Made by a program: the position numbers and the translations under genes. Below the pieces are notes generated by a model. It was not told where the DNA came from and did no database searches. It worked only from the letters and a program-made list of their open reading frames with translations. Shown here in pieces: positions 1-11,252 of a DNA stretch of 64,000 nt. Within the stretch, counting starts at the first letter, position 1; every line of letters begins with the position of its first letter. This DNA is from Phaeosaccion multiseriatum (Eukaryota; Ochrophyta, other classes): positions 992,001 to 1,056,000 of the forward strand of contig OZ218952.1 in NCBI GenBank assembly GCA_965112735.1, read 5' to 3'.

Positions 1-3000
1 ACTTTTGGCCTTGCGTTTCAGCTCCCCTGCACCCCAAAAGTCACGACCTCCAGCAATGACAGTAGGATTGGCACCAAGCGCCCTCGCACCCTGAGTGGTG
101 CTCTCAACAGCAGTAGTAGTAAAAGCAGTAGTATTCTACTGGTACGCAGTAGCAGAGGCACAGGCCGCGCATGGAGAAGAGGAATAGTCTCTTCTTCGAG
201 AGGGCTTTCTCTCCAGAGGAAAGGCGCTGAGGGGCGCAGAAGCAGCTCCCTGTGGGCAGGTCTTCCCGCGGCGCTTGCCCTGAACCCGGGCCTCAAGTCC
301 AACCCCTGGTATGTCTGGACGCTGCTCATGGCGACGTCGTCGGCAGGGCTGGCGGCAGAGAAGACCAAGGCTGGCGCAGCGTTGAGCAGCCCTCTCACTA
401 CCATGCTGCTGACCCTCGGACTGTGCAATTTGAAACTCTTGCCCGCAACGTCGCCAGCGTACGATACAGTCAACAAGGTGAGAACAGCAGCAAAGGGGAG
501 GGCAGCAGCAGAGAACGAATTGGCATGATGGCCGTCTATCCATACGTGTGGCTGGGCGATCGAGGTGGAGGAGGGACGGAGGAGGGCTGCCCACAGCGAG
601 CGCATGCGATCAAAGCGTTTGATAATGGTGTGACTGTGACGCGAAGACAAGGAGGGCTCGAGCAGACCTGAAGGGAGGGGGCAGCCCTCCAGCAGCCATA
701 GCAACTCGTCCAAACGGTCGGTCTCTTCACCCCCCCCCCCGCCCTCCTCCTTCCCCTCCCCCCGCCACGCCCTTTCCGGTAGGTGCTGGTCCCCTTGGCG
801 GTGCCCCTACTGCTGTTTGATGCCGACTTACGCAAGGTGATCAAGTACTCGGGCACGCTGTTGGCGTGCTTCGCGCTCGGGGCTCTCGGCACCGTCATTG
901 GAACACTCGTGGCGTACAAGGTAAGGTGTGTTGTGCACCGTGTGAAGTATATATGCGTACATCTTTCTCTCTCTCTCTCCCTCTCCCTCTCCCTACGAAC
1001 GTACTGTAGTATTCCAAGCTTTTGGTTCACTCACTCGGCCTTTCCCGCCTGCGAGAAAGGGGGGTGGTGGGGTAGCGGGGTAGCGTTTGAACAACAGTTC
1101 CTCTTCTCACAATATAATTACCCTATGCAAAGTAAGACCATCACCCAACCAACCAACCAACCAACCAACCAACAATCCATCACCCCCAACCTCCAACCCT
1201 TACCCTCTCACCTCTCCCACACTCAGCTCGTCCCTCTGGGTATGGGGGCAGACGGGTGGAAGGCGGCCGCTGGTCTGGCGGCCAGACACATCGGAGGTGC
1301 TGTCAACTTCGTTGCTGTGGCTGAGACGCTGGGTATGAGCTCGGAGGCGGTTGTAAGTAGTCCGGAGCTTACTGTACCAATACTTTGAATTTAAATTGAC
1401 TGCAGCGGCTGTGCGAGTGCCAGTAAAATGGCGACACTAACACTAACCTTTAACTCAGTCACTACTCACGTAAACTACCGTTCTTCATTGACTTGTTGTT
1501 GCCTTTTGTCGTATTGTACAGGTGGCGTCTCTGGCGGCGGACAATGTGGTCATTGCGGCGTACTTCATGTTCCTCTTCGGCGTAACCGCAGAAGCTTCCG
1601 CCGAGGAGGAGGAGCGAGACTCAGAGGCAGCAGCAGATGCCAAGGCTCCGGCTACGGCTGTGGCAAAGGATGGAGGAGCAATCGTCGCTTTGGAAAGCGT
1701 ATCTGCGGAGGTAAGCAGCGCTGAGGGTAAGGGTGTGAGCAAGGAGAGCCTCTCGGTGGCGCTGTCTCTGGCGCTTCTCTTCCATATGACTGCGGACCTC
1801 TGTGCCAAGAGATTCTTCCGAGGAGGGGTTAGCCCCATTCCCATCGGTGAGTGATAACTGAGGAGGAGGAGGAGGAGGAGGAGGAGGAGGAGGAGGGGGA
1901 GGAGGAGGAGGAGGAGGGGGAGGAGGAGGAGGAGGAGGAGGAGGAGGAGGAGGAGGAGGAGGGGGAGGAGGAGGAGGAGGAGGAGGAGGAGGAGGAGGAG
2001 GAGGAGGAGGAGGAGGAGGAGGAGGAGGAGGAGGAGGAGGAGGAGGAGGAGGAGGAGGAGGAGGGGGAGGAGGAGGGGGAGGGAGGCAAGGAGGAGGTGC
2101 ATCCCCGGGACCTTCCCCCCGGCCAAAGCTCACTCATCGGTACGGCACTCACTCACTCACTGCCTCTTCCCCTTCTCCCCCCCCGTCCTCCACCCCCTTC
2201 TCTCCCCCCTTCTATCCCCCCTGTCGACCCTCTGCCCCGCCCCCCCCCTTTCATCCCTCTGCTGTCCTCCCCCCCCTGCTGCTGCCCCCAAGCCACCCTC
2301 TTTACGGTGGCGGCGGCGAGCATCTTCCCTAAGAAAATGGGCGCTTTGGGGCCCGTTGGCGCCATCGTCGGGTGAGTGAGTGAGTGAGTGAGTGAGTGAG
2401 TGAATGCCTGAGTGAGTGAGGGAATGGAGGAGAGTGAGTGAGTGAGTGAGTGAGTGAATACCTGAGTGAGTGAGGGAATGGAGGAGAGTGAGTGAGTGAG
2501 TGAGTGAGTGAGTGTGTGAGTGAGTGAGTGAGCAAGTGGGAAAGTTAGTGAGTGAATGATCTATATACTTTCGAGCGTTCAGTGAGTCGGTGAGTGAGTG
2601 AATGATTGAGTGTGTGCGTGCGTGTATGTGTGTGTGTAATGGCGCGCTCCTTATTGCGAGCGGACCTCTTCTGCAACCTCCTCGAACGCATCCATTCCTC
2701 CGCACTCTCGCCCTCTTACTCTTACCCCTCGTGACCCCTGACCATCCATCCGCCACCATCCACTGCCCCCCCCCCCACCCCCTCCTTCTCCTCCTCCTCC
2801 TCCTCCTCCTCCTCCTCCTCCTCCTCCTCCTCCTCCTCCTCCTCCTCCTCCTCCTCCTCCTCCTCCTCCTCCTCCTCCTCCTCCTCCTCCTCCTCCTCCT
2901 CCTCCTCCTCCTCCTCCTCCTCCTCCTCCTCCTCCTCCTCCTCCTCCTCCTCCTCCTCCTCCTCCTCCTCCTCCTCCTCCTCCTCCTCCTCCTCCTCCTC

Positions 3001-4274
3001 CTCCTCCTCCTCCTCCTCCTCCTCCTCCTCCTCCTCCTCCTCCTCCTCCTCCTCCTCCTCCTCCTCCTCCTCCTCCTCCTCCTCCTCCTCCTCCTCCTCC
3101 TCCTGCTCCTCCTCCTCCTCCTCCTCCTCCTGCTCCTCCTCCTCCTCCTCCTCCTCCTCCTGCTCCTGCTCCTCCTCCTCCTCCTCCTCCTCCTCCTCCT
3201 CCTCCTCCTCCTGCTCCTCCTCCTCCTCCTCCTCCTGCTCCTCCTCCTCCTCCTCCTCCTCCTCCTTCTCCTCCTCCTCCTCCTCCCCGCACCCACCCAG
3301 CGTCCTCTTCATGCAGCTCTTCTTCGCCACTACGGGTGCGTGTGGCGACCTTGGTCTCGTCATGTCCACCGCACCCCTGCTGTTGCTCTTTTCCGTTGTA
3401 CAAATGGTGGTAAGTAAGATGCAGAAGGAAGGCAAACATACGAAATGGGATAATAGGAGGAGGAGGAGGAGGAGGAGGAGGAGAAGAAGCAGCGAGCACA
3501 TTAGCGCCTGGGTGGAGTAGGAATAGTGGCGACGGCAAGAAGGAAGGGAGGAGTAGTACTGTGGCGTGGGAGTGTAAACAGAGGCTCCGCTGTATAGAGT
3601 CTTTAACCACGAGTCCTATTCACCATCCTCTCACCACTACTTCTCCCAACCTTTCCCAACCTCCCCACCCACCTTCTTCTACCCCTTTCTCCCTGCGACA
3701 CGTACTTTCGACCCCACCCACCCACTCACTATCCACCCATCGATCCACCCATCCATCGATCCATCAATCCATCCATCCATCCATCCATCCATCCATCCAT
3801 CCATCCATCCATCCATCCATCCATCCATCCATCCATCCATCCATCCATCCATCCATCCATCCATCCATCCATCCATCCATCCATCCATCCATCCATCCAT
3901 CCATCCATCCATCCTTCCATCCATCCATCCATCCACCCATTCATCCATCCATGCACCCACCCACCTACCCATCCATCCATCCATCCATCCACCATCCACC
4001 CACCCTCCCATCCTCACCCACCCCACCCCTGTATCACCAACAGGTCCATTTCGGCTTCCTCGTGCTGACAGGCCGAGCGTTACGCCTCCCGTTCCGCGAG
4101 CTTTGCCTCGCCTCCAACGCCAATGTAGGGGGTCCGACAACGGCCGCCGCCATGGCTGCGGCAAAGAAGTGGAAGAGTCTGGTGTTGCCGGCCCTCCTCA
4201 CCGGCATCTTGGGGTATGCAACGGGGACGTTTGTTGGGGTTGGCCTAGGGCAGACGGTGCTGCGGTTGATGTAG
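1..4274 (+). CDS. DUF819 (YjcL-like) integral membrane protein, 5' end missing
   Basis: The frame is open to the window edge with no in-frame ATG before 328, so the gene is 5' partial (or its first exon begins at 22 after a possible acceptor). Supported exons are 1-477, 783-920, 1227-1352, 1522-1846, 2293-2371, 3301-3409 and 4044-4274. All have GT-AG borders and their phases join without a break, giving about 494 residues. The conserved blocks are those of the DUF819 family: an [10 protein letters not shown] segment, [16 protein letters not shown] and [10 protein letters not shown] blocks, a [19 protein letters not shown] block, [13 protein letters not shown], and a closing Gly-rich [13 protein letters not shown] helix. 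The family is a multi-span membrane protein of unsettled function. The Ser/Arg-rich residues ahead of the first helix could be an organelle transit peptide, which is an inference. Exon 4 carries an acidic loop that looks lineage specific. Confidence 0.85.
1860..2085. repeat. (GGA)n microsatellite in DUF819 intron 4
   Basis: About 225 bp of GGA/GAG triplets with a few GGG interruptions. The tract starts about a dozen bases after the GTGAGT donor at 1847. It produces long Glu, Arg, Ser, Pro or Leu pseudo-frames that are not genes. Confidence 0.95.
2372..2545. repeat. (GTGA)n microsatellite starting at the splice donor of DUF819 intron 5
   Basis: The donor GTGAGT at 2372 is the first unit of a GTGA/GAGT array that continues for about 170 bp. 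The array contains two near-identical higher-order units of about 60 bp (GAATGCCTGAGTGAG and GAATACCTGAGTGAG types). Confidence 0.9.
2786..3285. repeat. (CTC)n microsatellite, about 500 bp, in DUF819 intron 5
   Basis: A near-pure CTC/TCC array with scattered TGC variants near its 3' end, merging into the polypyrimidine tract before the acceptor at 3299-3300. It generates long false poly-Leu, poly-Gly, poly-Arg and poly-Glu frames. Confidence 0.95.
3740..4000. repeat. (ATCC)n microsatellite in DUF819 intron 6
   Basis: About 260 bp of ATCC units with CACC interruptions at both ends. It lies upstream of the acceptor at 4042-4043, which itself overlaps a copy of the dispersed GTATCACCAAC motif. 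Confidence 0.95.
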
Positions 4275-5631
4275 AGGGAGGCAGGCAGGGAGGGAGGGAG
4301 AGGGAGAGGAAGATGCGGCCCCTACCTAGTACTTCTCCTGCTTGGGTCTTCTGTGACAAAGAGTGGTGCGGTCGGCCCCCCCGGACAGACGGGTTGGATT
4401 GGCGACCGCTCTCGTCAGTCTCGTCGGGGCCTGGTGGCACTTAACAAAATTAAAACTTTGAAAAAAAAAAAATGCCACTTGAGGGTATCGAATCCTCCTC
4501 TCGCAGTGGGACAGGACAGACACCCGCGTCCGACAGGTATTAGTAAGAAAAGAAAGCGGCTGCTGTGTTGCAGAGAGGCTTGGCGCTCCTTGTCCTTCTC
4601 CACCAGCTGGGGAAGGAATGACACATAGAGGGAGGAGGAAGGAAAGACCAAACATCCTGAGGAGGGAGGAGGTGAGAGGAAAGAAAACGCTGATTGACAT
4701 GTCAAAAAGCTTTGTCAAGCAGTGAAGGGGAGGAAGGAAGGCTTACGACCAGCAGCTGTGCCCGAGGACATACAGAAGAATGCGAGCATCGCTAGTAGTC
4801 GGGTGTGTGGGGCGTGGAGGGCGGCTAGGGCGGCTTTCTACTCGGCTGTAACTCTGTTCAACCCCGCAAGTTGAGGAACCCAACCTTCATTCCGTTCTCC
4901 CTCCTCCTTGAACCCCATATCCCTCCCGCCTCCCCCTCCCACCATCGTCTCTATGCATAGCCACAGCTCAGCAGCAGGGGCTGAAGGAATATAATCCCAA
5001 TCGGGCGGCCCGCCCGGGCCGTGGGGGAACTTCGAAGGGGGGGGGGGGAAGGACCCCGAAGCAGCAACAGGCGCGGGTGGCAGTGCGGCAAGAGATAGAG
5101 CGCACGCAGACGACGTAGGACAAGGGACGCGTGTGCAGTCCCATGCGTGACACACCTTCTCTCTGTAGCGAGGAGTCGAGCCCTTACCTCCGCTCACAGG
5201 TGGAACGCCGCCCAGCAGGGCGGGGGCCGCACTTCCCTTTCTACTGCCGGTAAGCGTGCATATGATGATATTGCTACTGCTTGTGATTTCTATGCTTCAT
5301 GCATCGGCGGTGATTCCTTCCAGCTCTCTTGGGCTTGGCTTCTGTGTGCAGCTGCCCGAGCTTGAGCTTTTCGGCGTCTGTTCACCGACGGTGAATCTCT
5401 CCCCAGTCTTGCTGCCATGCGGGTGTGTGTTGTGTGTGTGTGTTGTGTGGGTGGGTGTGTGTGCGTGTGCATACCTTGTGAGTGTGTGTGTGTTCGCGCG
5501 CGTGTGCGTGAGTGCGAGCCTATGCTCTTCTATACCCGCGCGTAGCCTGATTGCAGCCCCGCCCGCCCCCTATTACGTTACATTGCATTGCGTTATGTGT
5601 GACTGTGCACAGGGAGAAATACCCGCGCACC
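4275..5631. other. Spacer between DUF819 gene and SAP30-SGF29 gene
   Basis: No protein-coding exon was recognised. It holds a purine-rich stretch after the DUF819 stop, an A12 run at 4461-4472, and a GT-rich stretch at 5420-5515. A possible donor at 5250 (GTAAGC) and an acceptor at 5611-5612 suggest a 5' UTR intron of the downstream gene. Translation could in principle begin in an upstream exon that I cannot identify. Confidence 0.5.
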
Positions 5632-8600
5632 ATGGGCATCGACTTCCGGAAGCTGTCCACAAAGTAAGTAGGGCCCTCCCTTGAGGAACTTTGCTTATCA
5701 GCAGTGAGCCACCCCTTCGCTCTCACTCTCTCACCCATCAGCACCGTAACGCCCTCACTCCCTTGGGATCTTATCTCTCGCTCTTGCTCTTCTAATCCTA
5801 CTAAGTCTAACTCGCAACCTTGCCCCTTCTCCGACTCGCTTACTCGTATATCACCAGGGCGCTGATGAATTACATCAGTCACCACGACATCAACGTCCGT
5901 CCTGACAGCACACAGGTGGAGCTCGCCGTCGCTGTGGCCAGGTGTGTTTCAGTTTCAGCTCTCAGTACGGTGGGCGCGGTGAAGGAAGACGGAAGGGAGG
6001 GGGGGGGCAGACAGACAGAGGGGAGTGTCAAGACGCGGGGTTGGGGGGGGGGGGGGGCTGCGAGCCACACGACTACTCATTGACCATAACGAACGAGGAA
6101 GGCTCCGAGAAAGCTCAGGGGTGTCCCCCTACGCCGGCAACCCCTCCCCCCCTGGGCCTCTCGAACCTCCTCTCTCCCCCGCCTCCCCTGCCGCCGCCGC
6201 CCCTCTCTTCTCCCTCTGCTCCCTGTATCTGCTCTCCGGCCGCACTCCTGCCCCGTCTGTCCATCCACTGCCGTCCACCTCCTGCCCTCCATCCATCTCT
6301 TGCCATCTTATCCCCCTCTTCCCCCCCCCTTTTCTCCTTCACTTCCTTGTCCTTTTCTCCTTCCCCCTCTGTCCTTCCTTCCTTCTGCCCAAAACAAAGG
6401 CATTTTGAGGGATGGCGTGTGGATGAGGAAGCAACCCTCACCAACTTTTGTACAGGACTCACATATGGCGGCACCCTGAATGACCACACGGGCAGGGGCG
6501 TGGGCGACGAAGAAGCCACCAAGCGCAAACGCAAACCTTCATATGAGTACATACCCACCACCCCGCAGCAGCCGGCCAAGGTGCCTCGTCTCGGCCATTC
6601 CCTGGACCTGGTTGGGGGGGGCGCGATGCCCAAGCTTGCCATCACCACCGCCAACCTCGGCGGTACCGACTTTTACGGTGGAGGCGGGGGGGGGAGACAG
6701 GGGGGTAGAGGAGGAGGGGTGGGGGGCGACGTGGGGGTAGGTGGGACGGGGAATTCTTCGCTCACCATACATCCTTCGCCGCAGGTGAGAGGGGAGGGGA
6801 GAGAAGTAGTAAGAGGGTTTTGCTTGCGACAATTTCAAATGTACTTCTTTGCTTGCTTTCGTTCCTCCCTCTCTCCTCCCTCTCCTCTCTCTCTCTCTCT
6901 CTCTCCTCCCTCTCCCTTCCTCTTTGACCTCTTACTCTGCTCTCTCTGTCCCACCCACTCTCTCTTTCTCCACAGGACCAAGTGGCGGTGGAGGTGCCTG
7001 CCGCAGAGGGAGGAGCGGAGGCTGAGGATGGCGGCGAGTCAGGCACAGGCAGCTCCAACTGGATCTTGGCCAGAGTCGTGCACTACAACGCGAGGGACGA
7101 CACCTACGAGGTCCAAGACGAGGTGAGAGAATGAGAGCACAGTGAGAGAGCAGTGAGAGAGCAGTGAGAGAGCCGTTTGGTACGAGAAAACATCTTGTCC
7201 TGTGTAAGGGGTGTTTTATGCCTGACTCGGCTCCCCCCCCCTCCCGCCTCTTTGAACGGATAAACTACCTCTCGGTCTCCTTCCCCTCGCCTCCTCCCCA
7301 CCCCCCCAATCGACAGGAGGACGACCTCCTAGGCATGGGCCCTGCCGGCTCCCTGCCCCCCTCTCCCTCCTCCCCCCCCTCTCCCTCCTCCTCCAGCCTC
7401 CTCAGCCAACAAGGAGTCAACCCCTCCTCCCCCTCCACTCGAAGTCCTCGCCGCTGTATGCGCCTCCCGTCCTCCTCCGTGATCCGCCTCATGGACAGCG
7501 TTGCCAACGTGTCGAGGGGAGACACCGTGCTCGCTGTGTTCCCTGACACCACCTCCTTTTACAAGGCTCGAGTCGTCAAGGTGTGTATATATATATATGT
7601 ATTAGGTTGGTTCATTTCATTTTTGCTTTTTCTTTTCTTCCTTTTTTTTCATATCCGATGTGGAGAAGTGATAGCTTTGTTGCGCTTTCGGAGCTCTCAC
7701 CGTCGTTTTGTGTCGTGGAGGAGAGAGAGAGAGAACAGAGGTGGAAGAGAGAGGAGAACAGAGGTGGAAGAGAGAGGAGAACAGAGGTGGAAGAGAGAGG
7801 AGAAGTGATGGCTGTGGAAGAGAGAATGAAGAGGAGGAGATGCTCTTCCCTTCGACCCTCTCTCTCTCTCATCCTCTCTTCTTGTCTTCCTGTCTTCCCT
7901 TCGACCCTCTCTTCCTTTCTTCCTCCCCTCCTCTCTGCCTCCCCTCCTTCCTTCCTTCCTTCCTTCCTTCCTTCCTTCCTTCCTTCCTTCCTTCCTTCCT
8001 TCATTCCTTCCTTCCTCTCTTCCTCTTGTCAAAAGGTGCCCAAGTCAGGCAGTGAAGTGGTGGTACTCAAGGTGGGTGTGTGGGTGGATGGGATACGTCA
8101 ATGGGTGTGTGGGTGTGTGGGTGGGCGTATGAGTGGGCGTATGAGTTGGTGTATGGGTGGGTGGTTGGGTCAAGTGAAGTGGTACCGTAGGGGGTAAGTG
8201 AAGTGGTGCCTCAGTGCCTCAGTGATTGGTGGCGAGGTGTTGCAATATTGAAATGACGTTTCGCTTCTCCCTCTTGCCGCCGCCGTGTCCATCCATCCAT
8301 ATATCCATCTATGAATCCATCCATCCATCCGTCCGTCCACCCATCCATACATCCGTCCATCCGTCTATCTATACCAATGCTATGAATGCCCTTTCCTTTC
8401 AGTTCTTCGACGACACGGACAAGCAGAGGCGTACCCCGCACCGCAAAATGCCTGCTCGCTTCGTGCTTCGTCTCAACCCCGCCGGTCGACCCGAACAGAC
8501 CATTCCGCAGTCACACAGCACCACGCCGAGGCGGAAAGCGGGCAACTCTTATTCTCCCCTGAACCAGCCTCGAGGAGGAGGAGGAGGAGGAGGAGGAGGA

Positions 8601-9880
8601 AGAGGACGCCACACCTCTTCACCCCCCCCTAGTTCCGGCCCCAGCGGCAGGAGAGACCGGACGAGCGACGGTGCAGCAACAGCAACAGCAGGAGGGCGTA
8701 GGGCAACCAAAGATCGGGACGGAGGGGGAGGAGGGGAAGGGCAACAGGAGGGGCCAGGGCAGGGGCCAGTGCAGCAGAAGGGAGCAACGTATGGTGACAT
8801 GATTGCACACGCTCTCAACAAGCTGCCGAATCGCGTAGGTTCGTTTAAGGAGATTTGCGGTGTGCTGGAGCTGGACTTCACGGACAACCTCAACTGGAAG
8901 CTGGAGAGGTGAGTGAGTGTGTGTCTGGGTGAATGGGTGTCTGAGTGAGTGGGTGTCTGGGTGAGTGGGTGTCTGGGTGAGTGGGTGTCTGAGTGAGTGG
9001 GTGTCTGAGTGAGTGGGTGGGTGGGAGAGTGCGTGGGTGTCTGGGTGAGTGGGTGTCTGGGTGAGTGGGTGTCTGGGTGGGTGGGTGGGAGAGTGCGTGG
9101 GCGGGGCAGGAGGTGGGGGGGGAGAAGAAAGAGAGGGGAGGGGAGGGGAGGGGAGGGGGGGTGGGGTTAGGGTGTAGGCTTTCTCTTTTGCGTTGCTCGT
9201 CTCTGGTCCGGATGTCTATTGCTCTCTTCCCCCGCCTGCCGTTACGTTGTTCGTTCTTCTCACCATGGTCACACACCACGGCCCCCTCATCCCTCACCTC
9301 CCCACCTCCCTCACCTGCAGCGATCTAAGAAAGACACCCGTGTGGAAGTCGTCCGTACGAAAGATGTGAGTGAGTGAGTGAGGCTGAGTGAGTGAGTGAG
9401 TGAGTGAGTGAGTGAGGGAGTGAGTGAGGGAGTGGGTGAGGGAGTGAGTGAATGAGTGAGTGAGTGAGTGAGTGAGTAAAGCCATAAGTTGGTTGTCCAC
9501 ATGATTGGTTGGTGCCGCGCTGAAGATGGTTGATGGACTTCAGTGGTTGGTGCTGCGCTTGACTCAACCTCCCTTCACCTCCCTCACTTTCCGCCCATTT
9601 TCCCGGCACATTTTTTTTACGTGTATACTCTGTCTCCCTTTCTTTCTCTCATGCCCTCTCCTTTCTCTCTCTCATGCCCTCTCCTTTCTTTCCTCCCCCC
9701 CCCCCTCTCTCTGCCACACACACGTGCGCACACACACACACACACTCCGCTCCCGTCCTCTCTCTCTCTTTCCTCCTCTTCCGGCCCCTTTTGCTCTCTC
9801 CCCATGCCAGCTTGTTCTCCAATTCGAGATTTACACACGCAAATCCGAAAGACAAGAATGCCTTCACTTTCTCTCGCTGA
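5632..9880 (+). CDS. SAP30 Sin3-binding module fused to SGF29 tandem Tudor, with winged-helix-like C-terminus
   Basis: Exons 5632-5663 (the exon itself begins at 5613), 5858-5941, 6400-6784, 6976-7122, 7317-7580, 8036-8071, 8403-8908, 9321-9365 and 9811-9880 all join in phase, giving about 522 residues. Residues 3-55 match the SAP30 Sin3-binding domain: a FRKLS start, a helix ending VAVARHFEGW, then DEEATLTNF. Residues about 168-335 match the SGF29 C-terminal tandem Tudor, which in SAGA-type acetyltransferase complexes reads methylated H3K4; [33 protein letters not shown] and FFDDTD are visible. Residues 444-522 ([15 protein letters not shown] ... [15 protein letters not shown]) resemble a small winged-helix or forkhead-like fold. 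Low-complexity linkers separate the modules. A nuclear chromatin adaptor role is inferred. The ATG at 5632 is the first in its exon, and an earlier start is possible. Confidence 0.8.
7940..8020. repeat. (TTCC)n tract in intron 5 of the SAP30-SGF29 gene
   Basis: A TTCC array that serves as the polypyrimidine tract of the acceptor at 8034-8035. Confidence 0.85.
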
Positions 9881-10745
9881 GTCTGCTGAGCAGGAGCGCG
9901 TCTCGCATGGAGGAGGAGTGGAGGAGGAGGAGGAGGAGGAGGAGGAGGAGGAGGAGGAGGAGGAGGAGGAGGAGGAGGAGGAGGAGGAGGAGGAGGAGCA
10001 GAGGGGAGGAGCAGAGGGGAGGAGCGCCGAACCCAGGGCTTGGGTGGGTGGGTTTGGTGGGGTCGAGGCTATGTAGCCAAATGGCAACAGATGGCAGACG
10101 CCACAACCACATTGTACAAAAAGAGCGAGCGGGGGCAGAGGTGCAGGCCCACGCACGCACACACATATACACATCCAAAAAGAGAGGGAAGAGGGAAGAG
10201 GGAGGGAGCACTTCACACGTTGTCACACCTTCATGTCAAAAGCGAACAGTGAGGAGTGTATAGCTCTCCAAAAGGCGAGGAATGAGGTGGAAATAAATCA
10301 GGGAGGGAGTGGAGTGGACTTTTGTGAACAAGGGTAAGACAAAGGATACTAAGTAGTGAGAGAAGGGGATGTGGTGAGGGAGGGAGGGGAGGATACAAAA
10401 ATGTATTTGGCAAAGTGAAGTAGCGTCGTTGTGTTGGGGGGGGGGGGGGGGGGGGGAGTGTATACTCGTTTAGGCACATACACACAAACACACACACACA
10501 CACACACATATATATCCACGTGCACGAGGGATGCACCGCACTGTACACAGTCAGCCACAAATAGCTCAGAAATAGCTCGAAGAAGAAGAAAGTACAGAGG
10601 TGGGCGTCCAAACAAACCAACAGGAAAGGAAGGGGAGGGGATTGTACAAGTAGCTGAAGAAAGGGAGAGGGAGAGGGTGTAGAATTAATTGTGCACCCAA
10701 CCCCGTCCCCTCCCATTGTAAGAATAATAAAATGTATGTTTGTAT
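9881..10745. other. 3' region and spacer after the SAP30-SGF29 gene
   Basis: Begins with a (GGA)n array (about 9908-10010) directly after the stop codon. A G-run at 10437-10457 is followed by (CA)n near 10490-10510. No coding potential was recognised. An AATAAAA string at about 10726 lies just before the MITE-like element. Confidence 0.6.
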
Positions 10746-10747
10746 TA

Positions 10748-11250
10748 AGAGAGATAACTGGGTGAACGGACAGCTAATCGGTTTTGCTGCAAACTCTGAA
10801 GGATACAGGTTGTTTGAGGTTCCGATGGCTTTATTGTGCCTCCCTTACCTATGGCTACTCTGGACGCTGAGCAGAAATTCACACGCACCTGTGGAAAGTG
10901 GAAAAAGGGGGGGGGGGGGGCGAGGGGGGGCTAATTTTCCCAGCGGACAGACACCCAATTCCCTTACGTGCCGTACTTATGTAAGGATGTGACGTACTTA
11001 CGTAAGTATGCGACGCACTTACGTAAGTTTCTAAAAGTAATATCTTTTCCAGATTTCAACACAAATTTGACCCTTAGTAACTTACTCCCGACTTCTAAAG
11101 GTGGCAATGTGTTCGTAAGAGGCAGGGCCAAGACAGGGAGGCAAGTACGGCGCCAGTAGTGGCTAAAGAAGAAAAAGAGGGGGGGGGGGGGGTGGGGGGG
11201 GTAGGCCCTGTCCGCAAAACGGGTGTGTCCGCCCACCCAGTTATCTCTCT
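10748..11250. mobile_element. MITE-like non-autonomous element with terminal inverted repeats and TA flanks
   Basis: The left end at 10748 reads AGAGAGATAACTGGGTG, and the exact reverse complement closes the element at 11234-11250. Similarity extends about 9 bp further inward with 2-3 mismatches (AACGGACAG against GGCGGACAC). Both ends are bordered by TA (10746-10747 and 11251-11252), as expected for a TA target-site duplication of Tc1/mariner-type elements. The 503-bp interior has no transposase frame. It contains three approximate 21-bp units around ACTTACGTAAGT (10974-11028) and a G-rich tract. A diverged relative of the left arm occurs at 36837-36937. Confidence 0.75.
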
Positions 11251-11252
11251 TA

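Noticed and set aside
2157-3296. Long frames of poly-Arg, poly-Glu, poly-Leu and poly-Gly on both strands
   Set aside because: They are translations of the (CTC)n/(GAG)n array inside a DUF819 intron whose splice sites and phases are well supported.
4471-4559. tRNA-like sequence on the minus strand: GCCGCTT pairing with AAGTGGC, a GGATTCGATACCC T-arm-like stretch and a T-run after it
   Set aside because: No D-arm or anticodon stem can be drawn, and the near-invariant G53-C61 pair is A-C here. The acceptor pairing may be chance.
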